From positions 24,383,797-24,447,796 of the forward strand of contig NC_057816.1 in NCBI RefSeq assembly GCF_910594005.1: a stretch of 64,000 nt of DNA. The letters are read 5' to 3'. This document shows, in pieces, positions 34,546 to 45,612 of the stretch (position 1 is the stretch's first letter; every line of letters begins with the position of its first letter). The DNA is from Cervus elaphus. Taxonomy: Eukaryota > Chordata > Mammalia > Artiodactyla > Cervidae. The position numbers were made by a program, and so were the translations under genes. Under the pieces are notes generated by a model that worked only from the letters and a program-made list of their open reading frames with translations, made no database searches and was not told where the DNA came from.

Positions 34546-35957
34546 AGATAGTAGGAACCCTGGACACTAAAGAGGCAAGGTCTTGATCCATTTAAATCCC
34601 AGAACTGAAGACATACCTACTTGTCGGCTTAGCAGGCTGGGGAGGAAGTTGAAAACTTCCCTGCTAAGCCCTGAGGGGAGGGCAAGGTACAGTGCAGTTG
34701 TGGAGGAGGGGAAGGCAGGGCAAGGCCCAGCCAAAAGGGGACTGGTCACTCCCCATGTGGGTGGGTTTAGAGCAGGCTCTCAGGGGTTGGTCTTCTGAGT
34801 ATGCCCATCTCACTCCCAAGTCCCATTTCCTTGGTCCCTGGTGCACACCATGTCAGGAATATACGCAAAGGCACACTCAGTGTATTGTCCCATCCCTTCA
34901 GTGAATGTTTATGTTGACAAACACCACAGAGCATACAGGGCCTCCCTCACCGGGACCACACAGAAGACAGGCCAAGAAGCCCCACATCACAACATCCTCC
35001 TGATGCCTGGGCTGGGCTGGAGCTCACTTAAGGTGCTTTAATTTCTTCTGCAGACTCTCAGTGACAGATGCTAGAATTGACTTGTCATCTTTGAAAGAGC
35101 AAAGAAAGTATTTGTCAGTGTGAATGACCCTAGGGACAAGGGAACCTCCAAACTCCTGGATTTTGAGTCACTATGCAGAAACCAGGGGCTGGACCCTGCC
35201 TAGGATCCTCAGTCCTTCCCAGCTGCAGTCTGCCAAGGTCAGCCGAGTGTGTGGGGCCAAGAGCTGCCAGTTATTCATTTAATGTATGCCACGTATTGTG
35301 CCAGGCACTTCTATGCACTCTCATTTAATCCTCATAACAGCCCTAAGAAGTAGATGAGAAACAAGCTTAGAGTGGCTTGCCAAGGTCACATGGCTGATTA
35401 GTGTTAGAGCCAGGGCCTTGTGCCCATGTGCTTACAACCAGAATTAAGTTGTCAGGGATCTCTCTAGCTGTGGAATGAGAGCTGGATGTCTCCCATGGTG
35501 CCTTTCCTGGCCTAGTTCTGTTACACAGTTCAGCAGCCACTGTGGAGGCATCATCTCAATGCCAGGCACTTAGCTGAGCACTTGAGAGACAGAGCAACAG
35601 GACATGGTCCTTTCCCCAGAGAAAGACATCTGTAACAGGATGGTTACAGTCTGTAACCATGGAGACTGGACACCAATACATGCCATGGAGACTTCAGAGA
35701 GTGGCAGAGGAGGAGGCTGGAGAGGTAGGTGGTGGGGGGTGATTTTTATCTAAAGGATCATGACAAAGCTAGGAGGCTTAAAGCAAAGGGGGAAGAGCAA
35801 GGTAGGTCATCTTTGCATTTAGAGAGTTCATGCAACTAGCTGTCTAGCTGTGAAAACAGTAGAATGTGTAGGAAGAAATAAAACATTTCCCCTACCTGTG
35901 CACACATGAGCAGAACAGGCACACCTGTGTGCAGAGGGAGGGCCTCCCTCCTATCAT
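34546..35957. other. Intergenic DNA between TMEM86A and the IGSF22 remnant
   Basis: No coding exon seen. MIR/L2-like tracts lie near 35270-35460 (GCCACGTATTGTGCCAGGC, AGTGTTAGAGCCAGGGCC). Confidence 0.55.
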
Positions 35958-36167
35958 TTCTCCCTCGTGTGCTTCAGTCATGTCTGACTGCGACCCCATG
36001 GACTGTAGCCCACCAGGCTTCCCTGTCCATGGGATTCTCCAAGCAAGCATACTGGAGTGGGTTGCCATGCCCTCCTCCAGGGGATCTTCCCCAGCCAGGG
36101 ATCGAATCCTCCTCTCCTGCAGTGGCAGGCAGGTTCTTTACCACTAGCGCCACCTGGGGGGAAGCCT
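35958..36167 (-). mobile_element. Bov-tA-type SINE, antisense
   Basis: GTGCTTCAGTCATGTCTGAC through CCACTAGCGCCACCTGG. Confidence 0.93.
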
Positions 36168-36378
36168 TTATTCCCTTCAGCGCCTCCTGTCTATCCTTAT
36201 CCTGGACCAGTATAGTTTTGTCTTGGTTGCACATCAAAATATATTGAAAATTCTGTCAATATAAAAGATTCCTTTTAGAACCCTGCCAGGGAGATTGTGC
36301 TTGTCAAGTCTGGTTTAGACTTGATCACTACTGTTTTTTTCAAATGCATGTTTAGGCCCACCAAGGGTTGCAAACTAC

Positions 36379-36620
36379 CCTGATGCTGGGAGAGATTGAA
36401 GGCAGGAGGAGAAGGGAACGGCAGAATATGAAATGGTTGGATGGCATCACCGACCAGAGGGACAATGAGTTTGTGCAAGCTCCGGGAGTTGGTGATGTAC
36501 AGGGAAGTCTGGTGTGTTGCAATCCATGGGTTTGCAAAGAATCAGACACAACTGAGCCACTGAACTGAACTGAACTGAAGGGCTGCAAACTACATTGAGC
36601 CACTGAACTGAACTGAACTG
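36379..36620 (+). mobile_element. BovB LINE 3' end with duplicated tail
   Basis: A short 5'-truncated BovB piece (CCTGATGCTGGGAGAGATTG onward). The tail GAGCCACTGAACTGAACTG occurs twice, and AAGGGTTGCAAACTAC occurs at 36363-36378 and 36621-36636, with a one-base variant at 36578-36593. Confidence 0.88.
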
Positions 36621-37483
36621 AAGGGTTGCAAACTACAGACTCTTGAGGGATTGCCAACTCCCAAGTCTGCAGGGGCCAGATACATAACAAATGATACGGA
36701 GAGATGGCAGAGTGGTTTGAACTATGGTCAGTTAGAGAATATTTACACCACCCCATAGCAGATTAAATAAAAGACTGTGTCAGCTATAGGAAAATAATCG
36801 AGCAACTTCCCACAAGACTGCCATTTTGCGCTTCCACCCCAGGTAGGACTCAGCCCGGGCGCCCACCACCTCCAGGCCTGCCGGAGCCGGGCTCGGCGCC
36901 CTCACCATGGACGGTGGGCTTGGAGCTGCCGCCGTCCTTGCCCAGCTGTTCTCCACCAGCACGCTGTACTCTGGCCCTTGCAGAGGGTGACGGTGGGCTG
37001 CGGGTTCCCCAGGAAGGCGCGGGTCACGGTGCAGTCCTGGCCACGCAGCACCATGTGCGGCTTGAGCGGGGTCAGGAAGCGCGGCACGTGGCGCCAGTCC
37101 TTCTGCTGGTACGGCTTCAGCTTGGCGCTCAGATCCTCGACTGTGCGGGGCTCTGGTGGGGGTGGGGGACGTGGCGAGCGGTGAGCGCACCCCGAGGTCC
37201 CCACCCACCGCACTCCCGCCTAGAGCTCGGAAGACGCCCCGGAGACCCAGCTCAGAAACTCCGATGACCTGGGTTAGATTCCCACGCACCGTCAGCTCTA
37301 GGGCCCCGACTTCATAGGGGTTCCTGAAGTTCTCCCTTCGTCACTCGCCCACCCCCATGCCACTGCTGGTTTCAAGACCTAAACCAGGTTCGCGGGCTTT
37401 TGCGCTTTTCCAGACCTGGGCATCTTAGACTTCTTTCCGGCCACCAGCTTCCGGACCGGGCTGTTGGTTGGCTCCCCCTCCCC

Positions 37484-37605
37484 CCAATTAATTAATTTAC
37501 TTTAATGGAGGCTGATTACTTTACAATATTGTGGTGGGTTTTGCCATACACTGACGTGAATCAGCCATGGGTGTACATATGTCTGATCCCCCCACCCCCA
37601 CCGGT
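37484..37605 (-). mobile_element. L1 LINE 3'-end fragment, antisense
   Basis: GGAGGCTGATTACTTTAC and TTGCCATACACTGACGTG are the antisense L1 3'UTR, sitting in an intron of the IGSF22 remnant. Confidence 0.85.
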
Positions 37606-40600
37606 CCAAGCTTTCTCCAAGCGCCCCAGCCTACACCGTCTCTTCAGTCTCCAATTGAGATTCATATTTCAAGTTTCCCGCAGCTATCCCAACCGTTAAT
37701 CCCCTCCCTCCCGGGTTTCCGGATGTCATCTCCGCTTCTTGGACCCTCCCTGAATCCTCAGTCAGGACTTCAGTTAGCCCCTCGGCTGGAACAGCTTCTC
37801 AGCTCCACATCCCCGTCCCGCACCGACATCCTCTCCCCTCCTTCCCGCCCTCTACCGGCATCCCCGCCCCCAGAGGAATCTCCCCGCCTCCACGTTAGTC
37901 CCACCCCTCAGAGTCCCCCGAAGGAATCTCCTCTCCTAGGCTTCCAGACCTCAGCTTTTCTCCCCAGGGTCCCCAACGTTAGCTCTTTCACCTCAGTGCT
38001 TCTCAGCATCGGGTACCCCTGGCAACCCTTATTTCATCCCCGCCATCAGGGATCACAGATCTGAACCCCTAGGTCCCCAGACTCACTCTTATCCTTGTTG
38101 TTGACGAGCCAGGCAGGTATCATTGGAGTCACCGCTTCGTTCTGGGCCAGCACTCGGAAAAAGTACTTCCTGCGGGGAGCGAGTCTTTCACCGTGTACTT
38201 GTTGCTGAAGACGCTGTCGACCGTCGTGAACCAGGTGGCTGTGCTGGCATCCCGCTCCACTATGGCGTAGTGGGCCTCGCCGCCCTCCTGCAGGTCGGAG
38301 CTGTGGTTCCAGGTCAGAGTCACCGTGTTGATGACCTCCTCAAACAGCTGTAGGTTTGTGGGTGGCCGCCGAAAATCTGGAAGGGTCCGAAAAATCCATC
38401 AGCCTCCCTGGGGAAATACCGTACCCGAATATCGTGCTCCACACCCCCACCGAAATATTGTGCCCCCATGCCCGCCACCTGCCAACTCCTAAGGAGGATG
38501 GGATGGGGCACCTTCACCTTCTAAGTTTCAGGCAGCCAGAGTCTTGGAGTCAGAACTATTTATGAGCGTAGCTCCAGCTCTGTCATTTACTAGCCCTGTG
38601 AACTTAGGCAGGTTACTTTCGGAGACCCATTTCCTCACTTGCAAAAAAGACTAAAATTAGCTATCATAATAATGTTTGGGTAAAGTGCCCATTTAATAAA
38701 AGTTCACCCCTTCATCCCTTGGGGGTTTAGGGCTTTATTATAAAGCTTCCAATTCTCTTTAAGAGGTCACCCCATTTTGGAGGGGCTGTTATGCTTTTAA
38801 CAGAGGGAGGTACAAAATGCATCAATGTAAAGGAATGTTTCACATACTCTTTAGCATAGTGATTAATGTAAATTTAGGAATACACAATGTGTTAAACCTC
38901 AAAACCTGCAGTTTCCTGCGATTTAAGATGATGAAAAGGCACTTTCTTAGGTTTTACCCACCATCTTTCTTATTAAAGTTCTAAATGGTATCGGGGAGGG
39001 GGAAACTAAAAATTAATAGGAAGCTCATTTCAGCTATGGTTCAGGAATTCTAATGAAGCTATATGGCAGTGACACTGTGGGATTGTGAAGTTTTTCCAAA
39101 AGGGCTTTCTAGGTGACCAAATCACACGCTTTGACAGTAGTTCCAATAATATACAGTCCAGTTACCCCAATTTTTAATGGACTCATTTCTGTCTGTCTCT
39201 CTAGCCTCTTACCTATTCTCACTGACCCCACTCTGCATATGCCCTGAAGCTCTCCAGATAGGATTGCAGAAACTGAAATAAGGGCTTAGTCCTAGTTCAA
39301 TGCCTCTGGGGTTTCAAGACTCTGCGATAAAGTGGAAACAACTCTGCCCATTAAGGCAAAAGCTGAGAGTCTTGCTCTTTGGTGCCAAAGGAGCCTGACT
39401 ACCTTAAGGAATGCCGTTACAGTGGTAAGACTCCAGCAGCAGAGGGGAGTGGAGGTAGGGATGTCTACCCAGGCCTCTGCTCCTTGTCATACCTGCCACA
39501 CGCACGTGGAAGTCATGATACACCTCTCTAGACACATTCTGGAGCTCAATGCGGTACACCCCTGAGTCAGAACACTTGCTGCTGTTGATGAGGAACTGGG
39601 GGCGGTTTTTGCTCTTGGTGATAATTTCCTGGCCCTTGGTAGGGATGCCATCTTTCAGCCAGATCACGTTGGGTGGTGGGGAGCCCTGGGTGGTATTTGG
39701 GGACAGGCCCCCTCCCATTGTCCAGGAGTCTCCTATCAGGCTCTGGTGCCAGGGGTCTGGCAAGGGGCAGAGGCAGAGGCTATGGCAGCCATGGTAGCCA
39801 TCTGGGTTCAGTGGTGGGCATCTGGGGGTCAGGGTCAGGAATGACTCACAGAGAAGGAGGCGTGGATGCAGAGGGCTGTCCCAGCACAAACCACCACGTG
39901 ACTCTTCAACCAGGCACTGAGGTCCAAACTTGGGAGCAGCTGAGATGGAAAAGACAAAGATGGAGCAAGCAGCGCTCTATCCAGAAGACTCAAGCTTAAG
40001 CGTCCCTTCTGAAGCCTTTCCCAATCTCTTCCCCTTCATGCTCTCACTTCAGGCCAGACAGGCAGCTAGGAACCCTGCAGTGCTGCAAAGCATTTATTTT
40101 TTTCTCATCTGTTTCCCTCTATTATCATGTAAGACTCTTTAGGGCAGATCCTGTGTTTTTTTTCCCCCCTATAACCCTACCACCTCCTTTGACACACACT
40201 ATCTGGCACACAATGAGTGAGATTTTTGTTTTTTGGGTTTTTTGATTCTGTTTTGTTTTTGGTGGGGAAGCCCCTGGGATTACCCCTAGCTCCATCCAGG
40301 CACGAATATGTATGACTTTTTCTTGATCACAGCATTGCCCAATTGTCTCCTACGGGATGAGGTCCCAGAGAGGAAGGGGTGGAGCTAGGATGTTGGGTCC
40401 TTGACCCCAGCCCTCTCTGCATCTCTTGCCTGGTGGTGGCATGGCACAGACCCTCTCGTCCAGCTTTACTGCCTCCCCAACCACAGCCTCGTTCACCCCA
40501 GGATTCGGAAGAAGTACTTCTGCCCCTCGGTGAGGCCGCCCGCTGTGTAGCAGGTGCCTGGATGGGGATCTCTGTGGCCTTGGACCACTCCATGGTATCT

Positions 40601-40875
40601 TCAGCCCGCATCTCAAGGATGTAGCCAGAGGGTGGGTCTCCCCCTGCAGGCTCTCGCCAGGCCAGGGAGATGCTGGTGTTGGAGGAATCAGACATGTGCA
40701 GGTCTTGCACCAGGCCTGGGGTGTCCCAGGTGACATAGACAACTCGTCCACCCCGACACTCTTCCCACTCAACCCCAAGCCCAATTCCCACGCTCAGTAC
40801 CCCTGAAAACTTTCACGACTTCTACTCTGAACACTCACAGTTGACATGTTCAGCACTCAGCCTTGCACCCTCAAT

Positions 40876-41416
40876 CAGTTCAGTTCAGTCTCTCAGTCAT
40901 GTCCGACTCTTCGCGACTGCATGAATCGCAGCATGCCAGGCCTCCTTGTCCATCACTAACTCCCGAAGTTTACTCAAACTCATGTCCATCGAGTTGGTGA
41001 TGCCATCCAGCCATCTATCCTCTGTCACCCCCTTCTCCTCCTGCCCCCAATCCCTCCCAGCATCAGGGTCTTTTCCAATGAGTCAACTCTTCACATGAGG
41101 TGGCCAAAGTTCTGGAATTTCAGCTTCAGCATCAGTCTTTCCAATGAACACCCAGGACTGATCTCCTTTAGGATGGACTGGTTGGGTTTCCTTGCAGTCC
41201 AAGGGACTCTCAAGAGTCTTCTCCAACACCACAGTTCAAAAGCATCAATTTTTTGGCGCTCAGCTTTCTTCACAGTCCAACTCTCACATCCATACATGGC
41301 CACTGGAAAAACCGTAGCCTTGACCAGACAGACCTTTGTTGGCAAAGTAACGTCTCTGCTTTTTAAATATGCTATCTAGGTTGGTCATAACTTTCCTTCC
41401 AAGGAGTAAGCGTCTT
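40876..41416 (-). mobile_element. BovB LINE 3' fragment, antisense
   Basis: The frame 41345-41091 shows MYGCESWTVKKAERQKIDAF. It is cut at GAGTAAGCGTCTTTTA, exactly where the L1 poly(A) tail (antisense) begins. Confidence 0.94.
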
Positions 41417-42957
41417 TTATTTTTTTTTTAAATTTTTATTTTTCATTTATTTTTATTAGTTGGAGGCTAATTACTTTATGATATTGTAGTGGGTTTTGTC
41501 ATACATTGACATGAATCAGCCATGGATTTACATGTATTCCCCATCCCGAGCCCCACTCCCACCTCCCTCTCTACCCACTCCCTCTGGGTCTTCCCAGTGC
41601 ACCAGATCCAAGCACTTGTCTCATGCATCCAACCTGGGCTGGTGGTCTGGTTCACTATAGATAATATACATGTTTCGATGCTGTTCTCTCGAAACATCCC
41701 ACCCTCGCCTTCTCCCACAGAGTCCAGAAGTCTGTTCTGTACATCTGTGTCTCTTTTTCTGTTTTGCATAGAGGGTTATCATTACCATCTTTCTAAATTC
41801 CATATATATGTGTTAGTATGCTGTAATGTTCTTTATCTTTCTGGCTTACTTCACTCTGTATAATAGGCTCCTGTTTCATCCATCTCCTTAGAACTGATTC
41901 AAATGAATTCTTTTTAATGGCTGAGTAATATTCCATGGTGTATATGTACCACAGCTTCCTTATCCATTTGTCTGTTGATGGGCATCTAGGTTGCTTCCAT
42001 GTCTTGGCTATTATAAACAGTGCTGCGATGAACATTGCGGTGCACGTGTCTCTTTCAGATCTGGTTTCCTTGGTGTTTATGCCCAGAAGTGGTATTGCTG
42101 GGTCATATGACAGTTCTATTTCCAGTTTTTTAAGGAATCTCCACACTGTTCTCCATAGTGGCTGTACTAGTTTGCATTCCCACCAACAGTGTAAGAGGGT
42201 TCCCTTTTCTCCACACCCTCTCCAGCACTTGTTGCTTGTAGACTTTTGGATAGCAGCCATCCTGACTGGCGTGTAATGGTACCTCATTGAGGTTTTGATT
42301 TGCATTTCTCTGATGATGAGTGATGTTGAACATCTTTTCATGTATTTGTTAGCCATCTGTATGTCTTCTTTGGAGAAATGTCTGTATAGTTCTTTGGCCC
42401 ATTTTTTGATTGGGTCATTTATTTTTCCAGGAGTTGCTTGTATATTTTTGAGATTAGTCCTTTGTCAGTTGCTTCATTTGCTATTATTTTCTCCCAATCT
42501 GAGGGCTGTCTTTTCACCTTACTTATAGTTTCCTTTCTAGTGCAAAAGCTTTTAAGTTTCATTAGGTCCCATTTGTTTATTTTTGCTTTTATTTCCAATA
42601 TTCTTGGAGGTGGGTCATAGAGGATCTTGCTGTGATTTATGTTGGAGAGTGTTTTGCCTATGTTCTCCTCTAGGAGTTTTATAGTTTCTGGTCTTACATT
42701 TAGATCTTTAATCCATTTTGAGTTTATTTTTGTGTATGGTGTTAGAACGTGTTCTAGTTTCATTCTTTTTTTTTCTTTCTAGTTTCATTCTTTTACAAGT
42801 GGTTGACCAGTTTTCCCAGCACCCCTTGTTAAAGAGGTTGTCTTTTTTCCATTGTATAATCTTGCCTCCTTTGTCAAAGATAAGGTGTCCGTAGGTACGT
42901 GGATTTAACTCTGGGCTTTCTATTTTGTTCCATTGATCTATATTACGTCTTTGTCGC
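41417..42957 (-). mobile_element. L1 LINE, 5'-truncated, joined to an IGSF22 exon
   Basis: About 1.54 kb: the last third of ORF2 (NIDQWNKIESPELNPRTYG, MANKYMKRCSTSLIIREMQI, MEYYSAIKKNSFESV), the 3'UTR and poly(A) (T-rich at 41417-41455). ORF2 has stops and a small poly(A)-bearing duplication at 42754-42794. Its 5' junction lies inside the IGSF22 exon at about 42957-42968. Confidence 0.94.
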
Positions 42958-43777
42958 AGGCACTTTGAAATGGCGAGCAGCGCCTGGTCGTCGCCACGCT
43001 CCACTGACGCGCGTTCCTCTTGTCATTTCCGTGCCTTCCTTGTACCACGTCTCTCTGGGCAGCGGCTTTTCCCGGAAGGGCACCTTGATGTTTGCGGTGT
43101 GGCTCACCCTCACGGTCACCGGGTGCGCGGCCAGTGCCTCCAGGACGGACCATAGACGTTTGGCGGATCTGCAAGGCAGGCGGCAGGGAAGGCACGCCCA
43201 GCAGGGGTGGGGGAGGAGCCCACGGGGATGGGGGCGGGGTGATGGGGTGACGGAGGGGCTAGGGGTAGGTGGGCGGGCCAGGCATGGTCTCGCTTCCTCT
43301 ACGGCCGGCAGCGACCTTACCTGCCATAAACACCGAGGCTTCCGTCTTTGCACCCTTGGCCCTGAAGGTGTACTTGCCCTCGAGGTCGGGCCCCATACTG
43401 AGGAAGTTGAACTTGTGTACCGCACCCTGCTTCAGGACCCGCACGCCAGGATCTGCAGGGGCGAGGGCTAGTCTTGGGTGCGAATGTGTGCCTAGTCGGT
43501 CCCTTCGTCCTTCACTCCCATTCCTGGCTCCTGCCTTGGACCTCTTTGCTATCCTCCAGTCGCAAGCCCTCCACCTTCTCATCGCACTAGGAACAGCTCA
43601 GCTGGGCTCCCGGTGGCCGCGTTCACGTCGGATATTGCGCTCTTGACAGTGGCCAGTCACTCTGGAGAGAACCGGGTGGGGCTGGGTTATGGTATGCGGT
43701 GGAAGGGACTTACGTTACGGGAAAAGGGCTGGTGGCGTCTATCAAAGTCATTTATGATGAGCAGGATGTTTAAAAAC

Positions 43778-43809
43778 GGGCATGTGAAAAAAAAAAAAAT
43801 GGGCATGTG
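43778..43809. repeat. Poly(A) flanked by a 9-bp direct repeat
   Basis: GGGCATGTG at 43778-43786 and 43801-43809, with A13 plus T between. It lies in the IGSF22 remnant. Confidence 0.75.
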
Positions 43810-44340
43810 GGTAAGGGGTCAGTGAGGGGATTAGGGCTGGTAGGTGGAGTTTGGGGGAAAGTCAGTGGCATTGGGAAATGGTAACCAGGAATTCTGGGAG
43901 ATGGCTAATGGGGGGCTGATCATCAGAGCATATGGTCAGTGGGAGCTCAGGCTGCTCAGGTGAAGAAGACTAGATGGTGGGATGCAGATGGTCTGCATCT
44001 GGGATGCAGAGCTGGGATGTTTAGCTGTGGTTATGCTGGTCGGTGGGATGCCCAGGGTTTATTAGGAGTAGAGGGTGGCCAGGGTCAGTGAGAAATGGCC
44101 AGGGATAGTGAGTAGGGCCTGGTCAGGGTCGAGGGGTGTAGGATGATCAGATTTGCTGGGGGTGGTCAGAGTCTCGAAGTAAAAGATGGACAAAGTCAAG
44201 GGATTTCAGATAGAGTTCAAAAGATGAAGGATGATCAGGGTCTAGGAGGTAGAAACAGTCAAAATTTGGGATATGGGGGTGGTTAGAGTGGGGAGGTAGA
44301 AATAAATCAAGACCTGGAGGAGGGTTGATGTCATGGGGAC
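43810..44340. repeat. Degenerate minisatellite-like tract
   Basis: Loose repeats of GGATGATCAGGGTCTAGGAG-like and GGTCAGTGGGA-like units, roughly 25-40 bp each. This is the interval where one IGSF22 Ig exon would be expected and is not found. Confidence 0.4.
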
Positions 44341-44879
44341 TGGTGTTCACCCCATGGTAGGAAAGCGGAGGGTCACTCAATGGGGACTGACAGGGTGGGT
44401 GTATGCCTTCCATGGTGACCATAGCAGTGCAGTAGTATTCAGTGAGGTCCCCATCCTGCATGGCTACCACAGTGTACTTGCCACCGTCAGTGAGCTGTGC
44501 ACCCTCAATGAACAGCTCTGCTCGCTTGCCCTCATGGTTCATGCTGTACTTGGAGCTTCACGCCAGCAGCTGCCCATCCTTCTTCCAGTACAAGGTCACA
44601 TCCTTGGATGTCAGCTCACACTCAAGGCAGGCACGGCTCCTCTCTTTCACATACACATTCTTGAGGGTGCTCGCAAATTTTATAGGGATGCCTATGGACA
44701 GACAAACAAATGGTTGCTTCTGCTCCCGACCTCCTACAACCCTTTCCTGCAGCTAGATGCTGCTGTGGTCCTCTTTTTGACCCCAGAAACTACAGGGCCC
44801 TGTGACATGAAGCGTGTACCCGACTCACAGAAGTACCCGACAGGGAGATTCCCAGATCTGCTTCTCATTTGCTAGCTGA

Positions 44880-45300
44880 CTCTATGCAGTGTATTCACTT
44901 CCTAAATCTGTTTGTTTGCTTATATGCAAAACAGGGCAACAGCTTTTACCTCCTCACAGCACCACAGTCAATATCTCTAATGCCCCCTTGGCTCTTCACC
45001 ATAACTGCATTGTCTCTCTGGTGTCTGGACCTTTACACTGCTGTTCCTTCTGCTGAGAATGTTCTCTTCTCTTGCCCGTTCTCTGAAAATCGAATGCCTT
45101 TTTGTTTTTCTTGGTAAAGCTTTGCCATCATCTTATCACATCCTTTCTGACCTTGCAAGGTGGTACCTCTCCTCTGGGTTCCCCACAGCCTCTGTGTCTC
45201 CCTCCATCACAGCAATGATTATTCCATGTCACATGTGTCAAGAGTGGTTCACATGTGTGACCTACTGTTATGTGTAACTCTCCAAACTAGCTATAAGAAT
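44880..45300. repeat. L2-like old repeat in an IGSF22 intron
   Basis: CTTTACACTGCTGTTCCTTC and TGCTGAGAATGTTCTCTTC resemble the internal L2 pattern. Confidence 0.4.
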
Positions 45301-45540
45301 GTATGTAGTCAAGATGTAATATATGATATGTGCTGTAATGTATGACACTAAAGCCATAAAAGCTAATTTCTTGGCTCATGATCTCCTGGCTGATAGTAAG
45401 ATCTTAGTGTGTCTTAATTCCTTGCTTAAGAACTTTTTTTCTAATTCATTTCCATACCTACATCTTCCACCAGACTAGGAGTTAGCAGAGAGGAGAACTC
45501 TCTATTTTTCTAGTATCCATCAAAGGACCTTGCAAGGAGG

Positions 45541-45612
45541 AGATGGATAGATACATGGATGGATGGATAGATAGATGGATGGATGGATGGATGGATGGAG
45601 GGATGGATGCCC
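45541..45612. repeat. (GGAT)n / (GATA)n microsatellite
   Basis: GGATGGATGGATAGATAGATG-type tetranucleotide array in an IGSF22 intron. Confidence 0.9.

Noticed and set aside
42708..43004. A 98-residue minus-strand frame mixing IGSF22 and L1 residues, as a novel fusion gene
   Set aside because: It starts at GTG, lacks a promoter and a donor, and results from L1 truncating a dead exon.
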